Assembly (NCBI GenBank): GCA_045579195.1
Contig: JAZNLR010000111.1
Coordinates: 1-11,546 of the forward strand
Source: JAZNLR01 sp045579195
GTDB taxonomy: Bacteria; Bacillota; Clostridia; Christensenellales; CAMQZB01
Reading direction: 5' to 3'
DNA: 11,546 nucleotides
Shown one piece after another: positions 1-5,981 of this stretch. Under the pieces are notes generated by a model that was not told the origin of the DNA, ran no database searches, and saw nothing but the letters and a program-made list of their open reading frames with translations. The translations under genes and the position numbers were made by a program. How positions within the stretch are numbered: the stretch's first letter is position 1; every line of letters begins with the position of its first letter.

Positions 1-182
1 GCAAAACACGCCTTTGGGATTCCTTCTACAAGGTGGATAAAGCGCGCACGCGGGAGTACGGCGGAAGTGGACTCGGCCTTTCCATTGCACGCTCTATCCT
101 GCAGGCGCACACCTCCGTCTTCGGGTTTGAGAATCATGAAAACGGCGTGGAATTCTTCTTTGAGCTTCCCATCACAGAATAA
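1..182 (+). CDS. Sensor histidine kinase, C-terminal end only
   Basis: This is the last 59 residues of a two-component sensor histidine kinase; the rest lies left of the window. Reading from base 3, the frame gives an F-box-like segment (WDSFYKVDKAR), then the G2 ATP-lid motif GGSGLGLSIA, then a short tail ending in FFFELPITE and TAA. This order (FYKVD, GGSGLGL, final beta strand) is typical of the HATPase_c domain that binds ATP and phosphorylates the conserved histidine of the kinase. Sensor and histidine regions are not visible, so the signal and the partner regulator cannot be named; the regulator gene would normally lie upstream. A strong terminator follows directly, so this gene ends its operon and is not co-transcribed with serS. 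Confidence 0.9.
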   Translation, partial: KTRLWDSFYKVDKARTREYGGSGLGLSIARSILQAHTSVFGFENHENGVEFFFELPITE

Positions 183-222
183 AAAAAGAGTGTTGCACGA
201 AAGATTGCAACACTCTTTTTTC
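183..222 (+). terminator. Rho-independent terminator after the histidine kinase
   Basis: The arms at 183-197 and 206-220 are perfectly complementary (core AGAGTGTTGCA / TGCAACACTCT) around an 8-nt loop, and a T run follows. The A run before the 5' arm would also let it work on the opposite strand. It begins one base after the kinase stop codon. Confidence 0.9.
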
Positions 223-239
223 TTCCCGTTGTGATTTGC

Positions 240-268
240 TTGCTTTTTTTTGAAAAAGCGCATATAAT
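240..268 (+). promoter_or_regulatory. Promoter of the T-box/serS unit
   Basis: A consensus -10 box TATAAT lies at 263-268. TTGCTT at 240-245 forms the -35 with a 17-bp spacer; a second TTGCTT at 236-241 would give 21 bp and is less likely. The expected transcript start is near 275, just before stem I of the T-box leader. Confidence 0.75.
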
Positions 269-271
269 GAA

Positions 272-510
272 AACATTCATTGGCAACGACGAAAGAAACG
301 GCAAACCTGTTTTCGGTGCAGAGAATCGGTGGTTGGTGCGAACCGAGGAAAACACTTGCTCTTCCGCTTTCCGAGCCATCGGCGACGAGCCGAAGGGATC
401 GCCCTTTACAGCGAGACGAAAGAGGTCTCAAACCCCGTTTGAGGCAATTTGGGTGGCAACGCGGAATCTTCCGTCCCGAAAGCTGGGCGGAAGATTTTTA
501 TATTTTTTGA
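272..510 (+). ncRNA. T-box riboswitch leader, serine type
   Basis: This leader lets uncharged tRNA(Ser) switch on serS by transcription antitermination. Stem I can be drawn: 291-295 pairs with 367-371, GCAA 301-304 pairs with TTGC 356-359, and the distal loop carries the conserved GGTGCGA (335-341). The internal loop between these helices has TCTTCC at 360-365 on its 3' side, so TCT or TCC, both serine codons, is the specifier. Further hairpins are 381-385/399-403 and 427-433/437-443. The T-box itself is GGGTGGCAACGCGG (451-464). Its bulge begins TGGC, which would pair with a tRNA ending in GCCA and so fits the G73 discriminator of tRNA(Ser). The antiterminator (451-453 with 475-477, and 461-464 with 471-474) is mutually exclusive with the terminator at 465-508. 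Confidence 0.92.
465..508 (+). terminator. Regulatory terminator of the T-box leader
   Basis: The 12-bp arms 465-476 and 485-496 enclose the loop CGAAAGCT, followed by a T-rich run. The 5' arm reuses the 3' half of the antiterminator, so binding of uncharged tRNA should prevent this hairpin from forming. The serS ribosome binding site AGGAGG (518-523) lies just downstream. Confidence 0.9.
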
Positions 511-531
511 ACGTTTTAGGAGGAAAAACCT

Positions 532-1812
532 ATGTTAGACATCAAACTTCTCAGAACCAACCCCGAGCTTGTCAAGGAGAACATCAAGAAGAAGTTCCAA
601 GACGAAAAGCTTGTTTTGGTGGATGAGGTCGTGGACCTCGACAAGCGCTTTCGCGAGGCGAAGACGCGCGTTGAAACGCTGCGCAGTCAGCGCAACACGA
701 TCAGCAAACAGATTGGCGCTTTGATGGCAAAGGGTCTTCGCGAAGAGGCGGAGGAGACCAAGCGCAAAGTTACCGAAATGGCAGATGAGCTTGCGGCGCT
801 CGAAGTTCTGCAGAACGAGCTTTCGGAAGAGATCAAAAAGCGCATGCTGGTCATCCCGAATATCATTGACGATTCCGTTCCCATCGGAAAAGACGATTCG
901 GAGAACGTGGAGATTCAGAAGTACGGCGAGCCCTTCGTCCCCGCTTACGACATTCCTTACCACATCGACATTATGGAAAAGCTCAACGGCGTGGATCTTG
1001 ACAGCGCACGCAAGACGAGCGGAAACGGATTTTACTACCTCTGCGGCGACATTGCGCGCCTGCATTCCGCAATCCTCTCTTACGCACGCGACTTTATGAT
1101 CGACCGTGGCTTTACTTATTACATCCCTCCGTTTATGATCCGCAGCGACGTCGTCACGGGCGTTATGAGCTTTGCTGAAATGGAAAATATGATGTATAAG
1201 ATCGAGGGCGAGGACCTTTACCTCATCGGAACGAGCGAACACTCCATGATCGGAAAGTTCATCGACACCATCCTCGATGAGACCTCTCTTCCGAAGACGC
1301 TCACGAGCTATTCCCCCTGCTTCCGCAAGGAAGTCGGTGCGCACGGCATTGAGGAACGCGGCGTTTACCGCATCCATCAGTTCGAAAAGCAGGAGATGAT
1401 CGTCGTCTGTAAGCCCGAAGAGAGCATGAAGTGGTATGACGTGCTGTGGCAAAACTCCGTTGACTTCTTCCGCACGCTGGATATCCCCGTTCGTACGCTC
1501 GAATGCTGCTCGGGTGACCTTGCAGACCTCAAGGTCAAGAGCTGTGACGTCGAAGCTTGGTCTCCGCGCCAAAAGAAGTACTTCGAAGTTGGAAGCTGCT
1601 CCAACCTTGGTGATGCGCAGGCGCGCCGCCTTGGAATCCGCATCCGCAACAAGGAGACGGGAAACTACTTCGCACACACCCTCAACAATACGGTCGTTGC
1701 TCCGCCGCGCATGCTGATCGCGTTCCTGGAGAACAACTATAACGAAGACGGATCCATCCGCATCCCTGAGGCTCTTCGCCCGTATATGGGAGGAAAAGAT
1801 ATCATTCGTTAA
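532..1812 (+). CDS. serS: Seryl-tRNA synthetase
   Basis: Cytoplasmic class II aminoacyl-tRNA synthetase that charges tRNA(Ser) with serine using ATP. At 426 residues it has the normal length. Residues 1-110 form the tRNA-binding domain with its long charged helical arm (about 27-105). The catalytic domain follows: TSE at 234-236 in the serine-binding region, motif 2 around 259-288 (SPCFRKEVGAHG ... RIHQFEKQEM) and motif 3 around 382-402 (HTLNNT ... APPRMLIAFLE), ending in a PYMGG tail. The ATG start is set by AGGAGG at 518-523 with 8-nt spacing and sits right after the T-box leader, which fits serine-specific control. Motif 2 and the TSEHSMIG stretch differ from the TAEVP and EAGSAG forms of the best-known bacterial enzymes, so it belongs to another SerRS subgroup. 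All key class II elements are present. Confidence 0.97.
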   Translation: MLDIKLLRTNPELVKENIKKKFQDEKLVLVDEVVDLDKRFREAKTRVETLRSQRNTISKQIGALMAKGLREEAEETKRKVTEMADELAALEVLQNELSEEIKKRMLVIPNIIDDSVPIGKDDSENVEIQKYGEPFVPAYDIPYHIDIMEKLNGVDLDSARKTSGNGFYYLCGDIARLHSAILSYARDFMIDRGFTYYIPPFMIRSDVVTGVMSFAEMENMMYKIEGEDLYLIGTSEHSMIGKFIDTILDETSLPKTLTSYSPCFRKEVGAHGIEERGVYRIHQFEKQEMIVVCKPEESMKWYDVLWQNSVDFFRTLDIPVRTLECCSGDLADLKVKSCDVEAWSPRQKKYFEVGSCSNLGDAQARRLGIRIRNKETGNYFAHTLNNTVVAPPRMLIAFLENNYNEDGSIRIPEALRPYMGGKDIIR

Positions 1813-1815
1813 GCT

Positions 1816-1852
1816 AAAAAAGGAAACGCCCGACGTCATGTCGGGCGTTTTT
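1816..1852. terminator. Bidirectional terminator between serS and cdd
   Basis: An 11-bp perfect stem AAACGCCCGAC (1824-1834) / GTCGGGCGTTT (1840-1850) with a 5-nt loop has a T run on the right and an A run on the left (1816-1826). It can end serS rightward and cdd leftward, whose stop codons lie 11 and 3 bp away. Confidence 0.92.
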
Positions 1853-1853
1853 G

Positions 1854-2267
1854 TTATTTCGTTGCAAAATCATCTTTCCCCCACCAATCGGGAACAAGCT
1901 CTTTTAATCGAACTGTCTTTTGCGTTGCAAGATCCAGCAAAATTTCAATCTCTCCGCTCTCCTTGTCAAGCTGCATCATCGCCTCTCTGCACGCGCCGCA
2001 CGGCGACCCAACGCTTCCGTCGGGAAGAACTGCCACCACTTTGTCGATCTTGCTTTCTCCGTGCGTGATCATATTTGCAATGGCGTTGCGCTCCGCGCAC
2101 ATACCAAGGCCGCACGTCGTGTCAATGCAGACCCCGACATAGACGTTCCCGCTCTTCGTTAAAATTGCCGCGGCAACTTCTCCTGCCGAAACGAACGGCG
2201 AAATTGTGCGCGCATTTTGGCAAGCACGCGCCACATCATAAAGTTCTTTCCAAACTGTTTTCTCCAT
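1854..2267 (-). CDS. cdd: Cytidine deaminase-like enzyme
   Basis: Predicted zinc-dependent deaminase of 137 residues, the usual size of bacterial cytidine deaminases, which convert (deoxy)cytidine to (deoxy)uridine in pyrimidine salvage. Both zinc motifs are intact: CAERNAI at 57-63 gives a zinc-binding cysteine and the proton-shuttling Glu59, and PCGACRE at 89-95 gives Cys90 and Cys93. The C-terminal ELVPDWWGKDDF resembles the family's closing segment, though with WW where many members have a different aromatic pattern. The region before CAERN (VCIDTTCGLGM) is also atypical, so the substrate could be a modified cytidine or a related base, as in blasticidin-S deaminases. Start: GGAGG (2277-2281) lies 9 nt upstream. 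It diverges from the DUF1846 gene and converges with serS. Confidence 0.88.
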   Translation of the reverse strand: MEKTVWKELYDVARACQNARTISPFVSAGEVAAAILTKSGNVYVGVCIDTTCGLGMCAERNAIANMITHGESKIDKVVAVLPDGSVGSPCGACREAMMQLDKESGEIEILLDLATQKTVRLKELVPDWWGKDDFATK

Positions 2268-2287
2268 TTGCTCATTCCTCCGTTTTC

Positions 2288-2316
2288 ATTATAGCATACA
2301 TTTTGAAAACCGCATG
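2288..2316 (-). promoter_or_regulatory. Extended -10 promoter of cdd
   Basis: On the minus strand TGCTATAAT gives an extended -10 (TATAAT at 2293-2288) 20 bp upstream of the cdd start. The -35 position (2311-2316) has no TTGACA-like hexamer; it lies inside the palindrome CCGCATGCGG. This suggests a regulated or extended -10-dependent promoter. Confidence 0.7.
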
Positions 2317-2332
2317 CGGACATTCTCAAAAT
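2300..2332. repeat. Nested inverted repeats over the cdd -35 region
   Basis: A perfect 10-bp palindrome CCGCATGCGG (2310-2319) sits within perfect outer arms ATTTTGA (2300-2306) and TCAAAAT (2326-2332), with centres 1.5 bp apart. It overlaps the cdd -35 position, so it could be an operator. No matching copy was seen elsewhere in the window. Confidence 0.5.
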
Positions 2333-2354
2333 CTTTTTCAAAAAATGAAAAAAG
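2333..2354. repeat. A/T-rich inverted repeat in the divergent region
   Basis: CTTTTTCA (2333-2340) and TGAAAAAAG (2346-2354) are inverted copies with one extra A, around AAAAA. The repeat lies between the two divergent promoters, upstream of the -35 of the DUF1846 gene. It may be an operator, an UP-like element, or chance in A/T-rich DNA. Confidence 0.35.
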
Positions 2355-2366
2355 TGGCTGGTTAAG

Positions 2367-2395
2367 TTTACTTCTTTTTGAAAGTTTGTTATAAT
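2367..2395 (+). promoter_or_regulatory. Promoter of the DUF1846 gene
   Basis: TTTACT (2367-2372), a 17-bp spacer and TATAAT (2390-2395), preceded by TG to make the extended -10 TGTTATAAT. The expected start of transcription is near 2402, giving a leader of about 40 nt. Confidence 0.8.
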
Positions 2396-2442
2396 GTTTA
2401 AGTATTGTTTTTGGTGATCACTTGTTGTACGGGAGAGGAATT

Positions 2443-3924
2443 ATGAAAATTTGCTTTGACAACGCTAAATATGTCGAAAAACAGACCGAGCGCATCTTGC
2501 AACGTATTGGCAATTTCGACGGAAAGCTCTATATGGAATTCGGCGGAAAAATGTTCGACGATATGCACGCAGCGCGCGTTCTCCCCGGGTATGACCCCAA
2601 CAACAAGATTAAGATCTTGCAAAAGCTCAAAGACATTTCCGAGATCATCGTTTGCGTCAGCGCGAATGATATCATGCGCAACAAGATTCGCGCAGACCAC
2701 GGCATTACGTACGCTTTGGAAACCCTCACCCTTATTGACGAGCTCCGCTCGGCAGGCCTGACCGTTTCCGGCATCATCATCACGCTTTACGAAAACCAAC
2801 ACGCAGCGGACGTCTTCCGTGAGAAGCTCATCCGCCGCGGAGAAAAGGTATACTTGCATTACCGCACGGAGGGCTACCCCGTCGACCTCGACACCATCGT
2901 TTCCGACCGCGGATACGGCAAGAATGATTATGTCCCGACGGAAAAGTCACTCGTCATCGTCACCGCGCCCGGTCCGGGAAGTGGAAAGCTTGCAACTTGC
3001 CTCTCACAGATGTACCATGAGTACCGCAACGGCAAGCGCTCGGGATATGCAAAGTTTGAGACCTTCCCTGTTTGGGATCTTCCCTTGAAGCACCCCGTCA
3101 ACATTGCATATGAAGCGGCAACGGCAGACCTTCTCGATCGCAATATGATCGACCACTTCCACCTCGTCGCCTACGGCAAGACTGCCGTAAATTATAACCG
3201 CGACCTTGAGACCTTCCCCGTCGTCAACAGCATTCTTTACAGAATCTTAGGCGAGGAGCTCTACCGCTCCCCCACCGACATGGGCGTCAATATGATCTCC
3301 TCCGGCATCGTGGATGATGCAGGCTGTCAGGAAGCGGCAAAACAGGAGGTCATCCGCCGTTATTACAAGACGCAGGTTGACTTCAAACAGGGAACGGCAA
3401 CGCAGGACTCCATTGACAAGATCCAGCTTCTCATCAACCAGCTCGGGCTCAACCCAATGGAAAGACGCTGTGTTCCCGCGGCACTTTCCCACGCAGATAA
3501 GAAAGGCTACCCTGCATTCTCCATCGAACTTAAGGACGGAACACTCGTCTGCGGCAAACAGGCAACGCTTATGACTGCAGAAAGCTCGTGCATTTTGAAC
3601 GCAGTCAAGTGTCTTGCGGGCATCGATGAGGACGTCAAGCTCCTCCCGCCGCAGGTCATCGAGCCCATCCTTTACTTCAACAGCACCATCTGTCAGCACA
3701 GCAGCGAGATGCTCACGCTCAACCAAACTTTGGTCGCCCTCGCCGTTTCTACGGCGTACAGCGAGACCTCCAAACGCGCTTGGGAAATGCTTCCGAAGCT
3801 TCGCAACTGCAAAGCGCACGCAACGTACATCGTCGACCCCAACAACGAGAGTGCACTCCGCAAGCTGGGCATCGATTTCACATCCGAACCCGTCTTCATC
3901 AACGACAAGCTCTATTCCGACTGA
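2443..3924 (+). CDS. DUF1846 (UPF0371) family protein
   Basis: A 493-residue protein recognised as DUF1846 from its conserved stretches: FDNAKYVEKQ near the start, LYMEFGGKMFDDMHAARVLPG (29-49, conserved core EFGGK), the nucleotide-loop-like APGPGSGK (175-182), YAKFETFPVWDLPLKHPVN (202-220) and SPTDMGVN (276-283). The family is widespread in Firmicutes and Actinobacteria, usually near this length, soluble, and has no settled biochemical role to my knowledge. No signal peptide or membrane helix is visible, so it is probably cytoplasmic. ATG 2443 is preferred over TTG 2422, seven codons upstream, because GGGAGAGG at 2431-2438 lies directly before it and family members begin with MKIGFDN-like sequence. 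It is monocistronic: its own extended -10 promoter precedes it and a bidirectional terminator follows. Confidence 0.92.
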   Translation: MKICFDNAKYVEKQTERILQRIGNFDGKLYMEFGGKMFDDMHAARVLPGYDPNNKIKILQKLKDISEIIVCVSANDIMRNKIRADHGITYALETLTLIDELRSAGLTVSGIIITLYENQHAADVFREKLIRRGEKVYLHYRTEGYPVDLDTIVSDRGYGKNDYVPTEKSLVIVTAPGPGSGKLATCLSQMYHEYRNGKRSGYAKFETFPVWDLPLKHPVNIAYEAATADLLDRNMIDHFHLVAYGKTAVNYNRDLETFPVVNSILYRILGEELYRSPTDMGVNMISSGIVDDAGCQEAAKQEVIRRYYKTQVDFKQGTATQDSIDKIQLLINQLGLNPMERRCVPAALSHADKKGYPAFSIELKDGTLVCGKQATLMTAESSCILNAVKCLAGIDEDVKLLPPQVIEPILYFNSTICQHSSEMLTLNQTLVALAVSTAYSETSKRAWEMLPKLRNCKAHATYIVDPNNESALRKLGIDFTSEPVFINDKLYSD

Positions 3925-3936
3925 TTTTTTAGGCAA

Positions 3937-3979
3937 CAAAAAAAAGACCGCAAGATTTTCTTGCGGTCTTATTTTTTTT
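3937..3979. terminator. Bidirectional terminator between the DUF1846 gene and the BI-1-like gene
   Basis: A perfect 12-bp stem AAGACCGCAAGA (3944-3955) / TCTTGCGGTCTT (3959-3970) with a TTT loop is flanked by an A run (3937-3945) and a T run (3972-3979). It serves the convergent genes on both sides. Confidence 0.93.
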
Positions 3980-3984
3980 CTGAA

Positions 3985-4731
3985 TCAATCCCTATTTCCA
4001 AAGATTCTTGCAAAGAGCTCCAACAGCTCAACATACAGCCAGACGACCGAAACCATCAATCCCACGGCAAGACGCCATTCATACTTTGCGGGCGCTCCTC
4101 CATCTACCGCGCGGGAGATGTCGTCAAGATCCATGAAGATCATCATCGAGGAGACGATAACCGAGATGACGTTTGCAAGCAAAAACCACCAAGCGGGAAG
4201 ACCTGCAAAGAAGGCGGGCGCGAAGATGAGAAGGACGAGCGAAATCAATCCGCTGAAAAGAATTCCGATGAGCGCGAGCATTCCGATCTTGCGGAATGCG
4301 GACGTAACGCGAACCGCTCCGCTGAAATAGAGAATGATTGCCGCAAACAGCACGCCGAACGTTCCCAAAAGCGCCATAAAGACGACGTTTCCACCGATGG
4401 CAACTCCGGTCGCCATCGACGTGAATCCAAGCAGGACGCCCTCACCGATTGCGTAGATCACCGAGAAGATGCCGGCAAGGCGATGGGACAGCGTCGCAAC
4501 GATACAGGCCACGAGAGAAACGATTGCGCTGATTCCAAGCGCGAGATATCCACCTGTCGTGATTCCGGAGCGATAGAAATGAAGTCCCGAAACGAGTGCG
4601 GTCGCAACAGCAACAAGGAAGAGGATCAACGTCTTTGTTCCCACCCCGAAGTACGTGCAGGAAACCTCACCTTCCGCCTCGGTTCTCTTTGCCTTCAAAA
4701 CGGGATTTGAAGAGTGAAAAAACGATCTCAT
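3985..4731 (-). CDS. Bax inhibitor-1/YccA-like membrane protein
   Basis: A 248-residue integral membrane protein with seven likely helices (about 34-50, 60-80, 88-108, 113-137, 149-170, 180-200 and 217-241). The short N-terminus carries SSNPVLKA, and the C-terminal part carries MDLDD (200-204), YEWRLAVGL (217-225) and WLYVELLELF (231-240), which are the acidic and aromatic signatures of the bacterial BaxI_1-like branch. BI-1 family members in other organisms have been described as pH-sensitive calcium leak channels or protease-associated membrane proteins; the role of this branch is not established. AGGAGG (4739-4744) lies 7 nt before ATG. The degV-type gene is 42 bp upstream on the same strand, so the two are probably co-transcribed, and the terminator at 3937-3979 ends the unit. 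Confidence 0.88.
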   Translation of the reverse strand: MRSFFHSSNPVLKAKRTEAEGEVSCTYFGVGTKTLILFLVAVATALVSGLHFYRSGITTGGYLALGISAIVSLVACIVATLSHRLAGIFSVIYAIGEGVLLGFTSMATGVAIGGNVVFMALLGTFGVLFAAIILYFSGAVRVTSAFRKIGMLALIGILFSGLISLVLLIFAPAFFAGLPAWWFLLANVISVIVSSMMIFMDLDDISRAVDGGAPAKYEWRLAVGLMVSVVWLYVELLELFARIFGNRD

Positions 4732-4746
4732 CTGAAATCCTCCTTT

Positions 4747-4763
4747 GCCGCGTTCCTTGCGGC
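4747..4763 (-). other. Small hairpin just upstream of the BI-1-like ribosome binding site
   Basis: GCCGC (4747-4751) and GCGGC (4759-4763) pair around a 7-nt loop, two bases from the AGGAGG of the next gene. There is no U run, so it is not a terminator. It may be an mRNA processing or translation-tuning element in the degV-BI-1 intergenic gap. Confidence 0.35.
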
Positions 4764-4773
4764 GTGGTTTATT

Positions 4774-5652
4774 TTAGTCAATTTCGTGGCGATCCCTTCC
4801 AAAGAAAAAGAGGGCCAACGTTCCCGGGCCGGAGTGTGAGCCGATGACCGGGCCGATGTTTCCGATCAAAGCACTCTTGACGCCGTACTTTTCCTTGAGG
4901 ACATTCGCAACGTACTCCGCGTCGGCAAGGCAATCTCCGTGGCTGATGAAGACCTCTTCATTCTGCCCTTTGAGCTGTTTGTTGTCAAAGTAATGCACGA
5001 GCTCGTCAAGCGCCTTCTTTCTGCCGCGAACTTTGGAGAGCGCGACCAACTTCCCTGCGTCATCCATATGCATGACGGGCTTGATGTTCAGAATCGTTCC
5101 AAGAACTGCGGTCGTTGCAGAGATTCTGCCGCCGCGCTTTAAGTACGTCAAGCTGTCCACGGTGAACATATGAACGAGGTTCATCTTGCAAGCTTCAATC
5201 TTTTCCCCATTCTCTTCAAGCGTCATTCCGGCATCGCGATTCTTCACGGCGCGGTCCACCAAGAGTCCCTGTCCCAAAGACGCGCACTTGGTGTCCACAA
5301 CGAGGATTTTTCCTCCGTTTGGGAACTCTTGTTTCAGGTCGTTTGCGGCAATGCAAACGCTCTGATAACTTCCTGAAAGCCCTGATGAGAAAGAGAGGTA
5401 AAGGATATTCTCTCCCGCCGCAACGACAGGTTTCAGCTTCTCCTTGACAAACTCAGGGTTGAGCTGGGAGGTCACGGAAACAGACCCTGCGCGCATTGCG
5501 GCATAGAAGCTCGTTGCCTCCATCACGGGAACATCCCCGCCGTAAGTCTTTCCGTCCATTGTATACTGCAAAGCAAGAACACGAATTTTGTGCTCTTCAC
5601 AATAGGACTCGGGCAAATCGGCCGTCGAGTCCGTATAAATCCAATAATTCAT
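4774..5652 (-). CDS. DegV family protein (FakB-type fatty acid-binding)
   Basis: A soluble 292-residue protein of the DegV fold, which binds one fatty acid molecule. In Firmicutes, FakB members present the fatty acid to the kinase FakA, giving acyl-phosphate for phospholipid synthesis. Family motifs appear in order: DSTADLP (8-14), TSQLNPEFV (61-69), SFSSGLSGSYQS (87-98), the switch LKRGGRIS (171-178) and the C-terminal IGPVIGSHSGPGTLALFF (266-283). The length is typical. The start has AGGAGA (5661-5666) 8 nt upstream. It lies 56 bp after the small gene that ends at 5709 and 42 bp before the BI-1-like gene. No fakA is visible in the window. Which acyl chain it prefers cannot be read from the sequence, so no FakB number is given. 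Confidence 0.93.
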   Translation of the reverse strand: MNYWIYTDSTADLPESYCEEHKIRVLALQYTMDGKTYGGDVPVMEATSFYAAMRAGSVSVTSQLNPEFVKEKLKPVVAAGENILYLSFSSGLSGSYQSVCIAANDLKQEFPNGGKILVVDTKCASLGQGLLVDRAVKNRDAGMTLEENGEKIEACKMNLVHMFTVDSLTYLKRGGRISATTAVLGTILNIKPVMHMDDAGKLVALSKVRGRKKALDELVHYFDNKQLKGQNEEVFISHGDCLADAEYVANVLKEKYGVKSALIGNIGPVIGSHSGPGTLALFFFGRDRHEID

Positions 5653-5685
5653 GATAGCATTCTCCTATTGTGTGCGATTTTAGCG

Positions 5686-5713
5686 ATAGTATTCCTCAGT
5701 TTCGCCCGTTAAA
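5686..5713 (-). promoter_or_regulatory. Possible weak promoter before degV
   Basis: On the minus strand TTTAAC (5713-5708), a 16-bp spacer and TACTAT (5691-5686) could form an internal promoter for the degV and BI-1-like genes. Both boxes are poor matches. With no terminator in this gap, read-through from the LTA synthase genes is equally possible. Confidence 0.28.
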
Positions 5714-5981
5714 AAACCGCATAGGAGCGCGTATCTCGCGTTATCTTGGAAAACATTGCGCCGACAACATTCCCTGCACGTTTCGGACAACGCTTTTTTT
5801 TCTGTTCTTTCTTTGTCTTGATAAGACCCAAAAAGGTCAAAATCCAGAGAAGAATGCGACGAAAAACGGACCTGATGCGCTTGAATGCATCAAGTCCCCA
5901 TTCGGAAACATCACGAGCGAAATCATCAAAGCGCTCATTCAGTTTCATTCGCTGTTCTTTCTCTTTCAATTCCAATTCCAT
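5709..5981 (-). CDS. Small basic membrane-associated protein coupled to the LTA synthase-like gene
   Basis: A 90-residue protein of no family I recognise. The N-terminal 35 residues are highly charged and probably helical (MELELKEKEQRMKLNERFDD). Then comes RIRSVFRR, a short hydrophobic stretch ILLWILTFLGLI (about 43-54) and a strongly basic patch KTKKEQKKKRCPKR (about 55-68). The hydrophobic stretch is only 12-13 residues, so a surface-lying amphipathic helix is as likely as a true transmembrane segment. Evidence that it is real: its ATG overlaps the TGA of the upstream LTA synthase-like gene as TGATG, the normal layout for translational coupling, and GGAG (5986-5989) precedes it. No terminator separates it from degV. 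It could help place or regulate the LTA enzymes at the membrane; that is inference from position only. Confidence 0.62.
   Translation of the reverse strand: MELELKEKEQRMKLNERFDDFARDVSEWGLDAFKRIRSVFRRILLWILTFLGLIKTKKEQKKKRCPKRAGNVVGAMFSKITRDTRSYAVF

Noticed and set aside
231..626. Short plus-strand frames in the region before serS as a leader peptide gene
   Set aside because: The region folds into a complete T-box leader with specifier, T-box and terminator; no ribosome binding site supports a peptide.
535..1839. A 434-codon open frame antisense to serS
   Set aside because: It is the shadow of serS in a phase where stops are rare; the product is low in recognisable domains and the serS reading has all family motifs and an ideal ribosome binding site.
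2422..2442. TTG start at 2422 for the DUF1846 gene
   Set aside because: GGGAGAGG lies inside that extension, just before ATG 2443, and family members start at the position of the ATG.
3961..4710. A 249-codon plus-strand frame over the BI-1-like gene
   Set aside because: It starts within the terminator hairpin, has no ribosome binding site and encodes very polar low-complexity sequence, while the minus strand encodes a clear seven-helix protein.
5686..5720. A terminator after the small basic gene
   Set aside because: No stable hairpin with a U run was found; the T-rich stretch at 5708-5716 on the minus strand has no stem before it.
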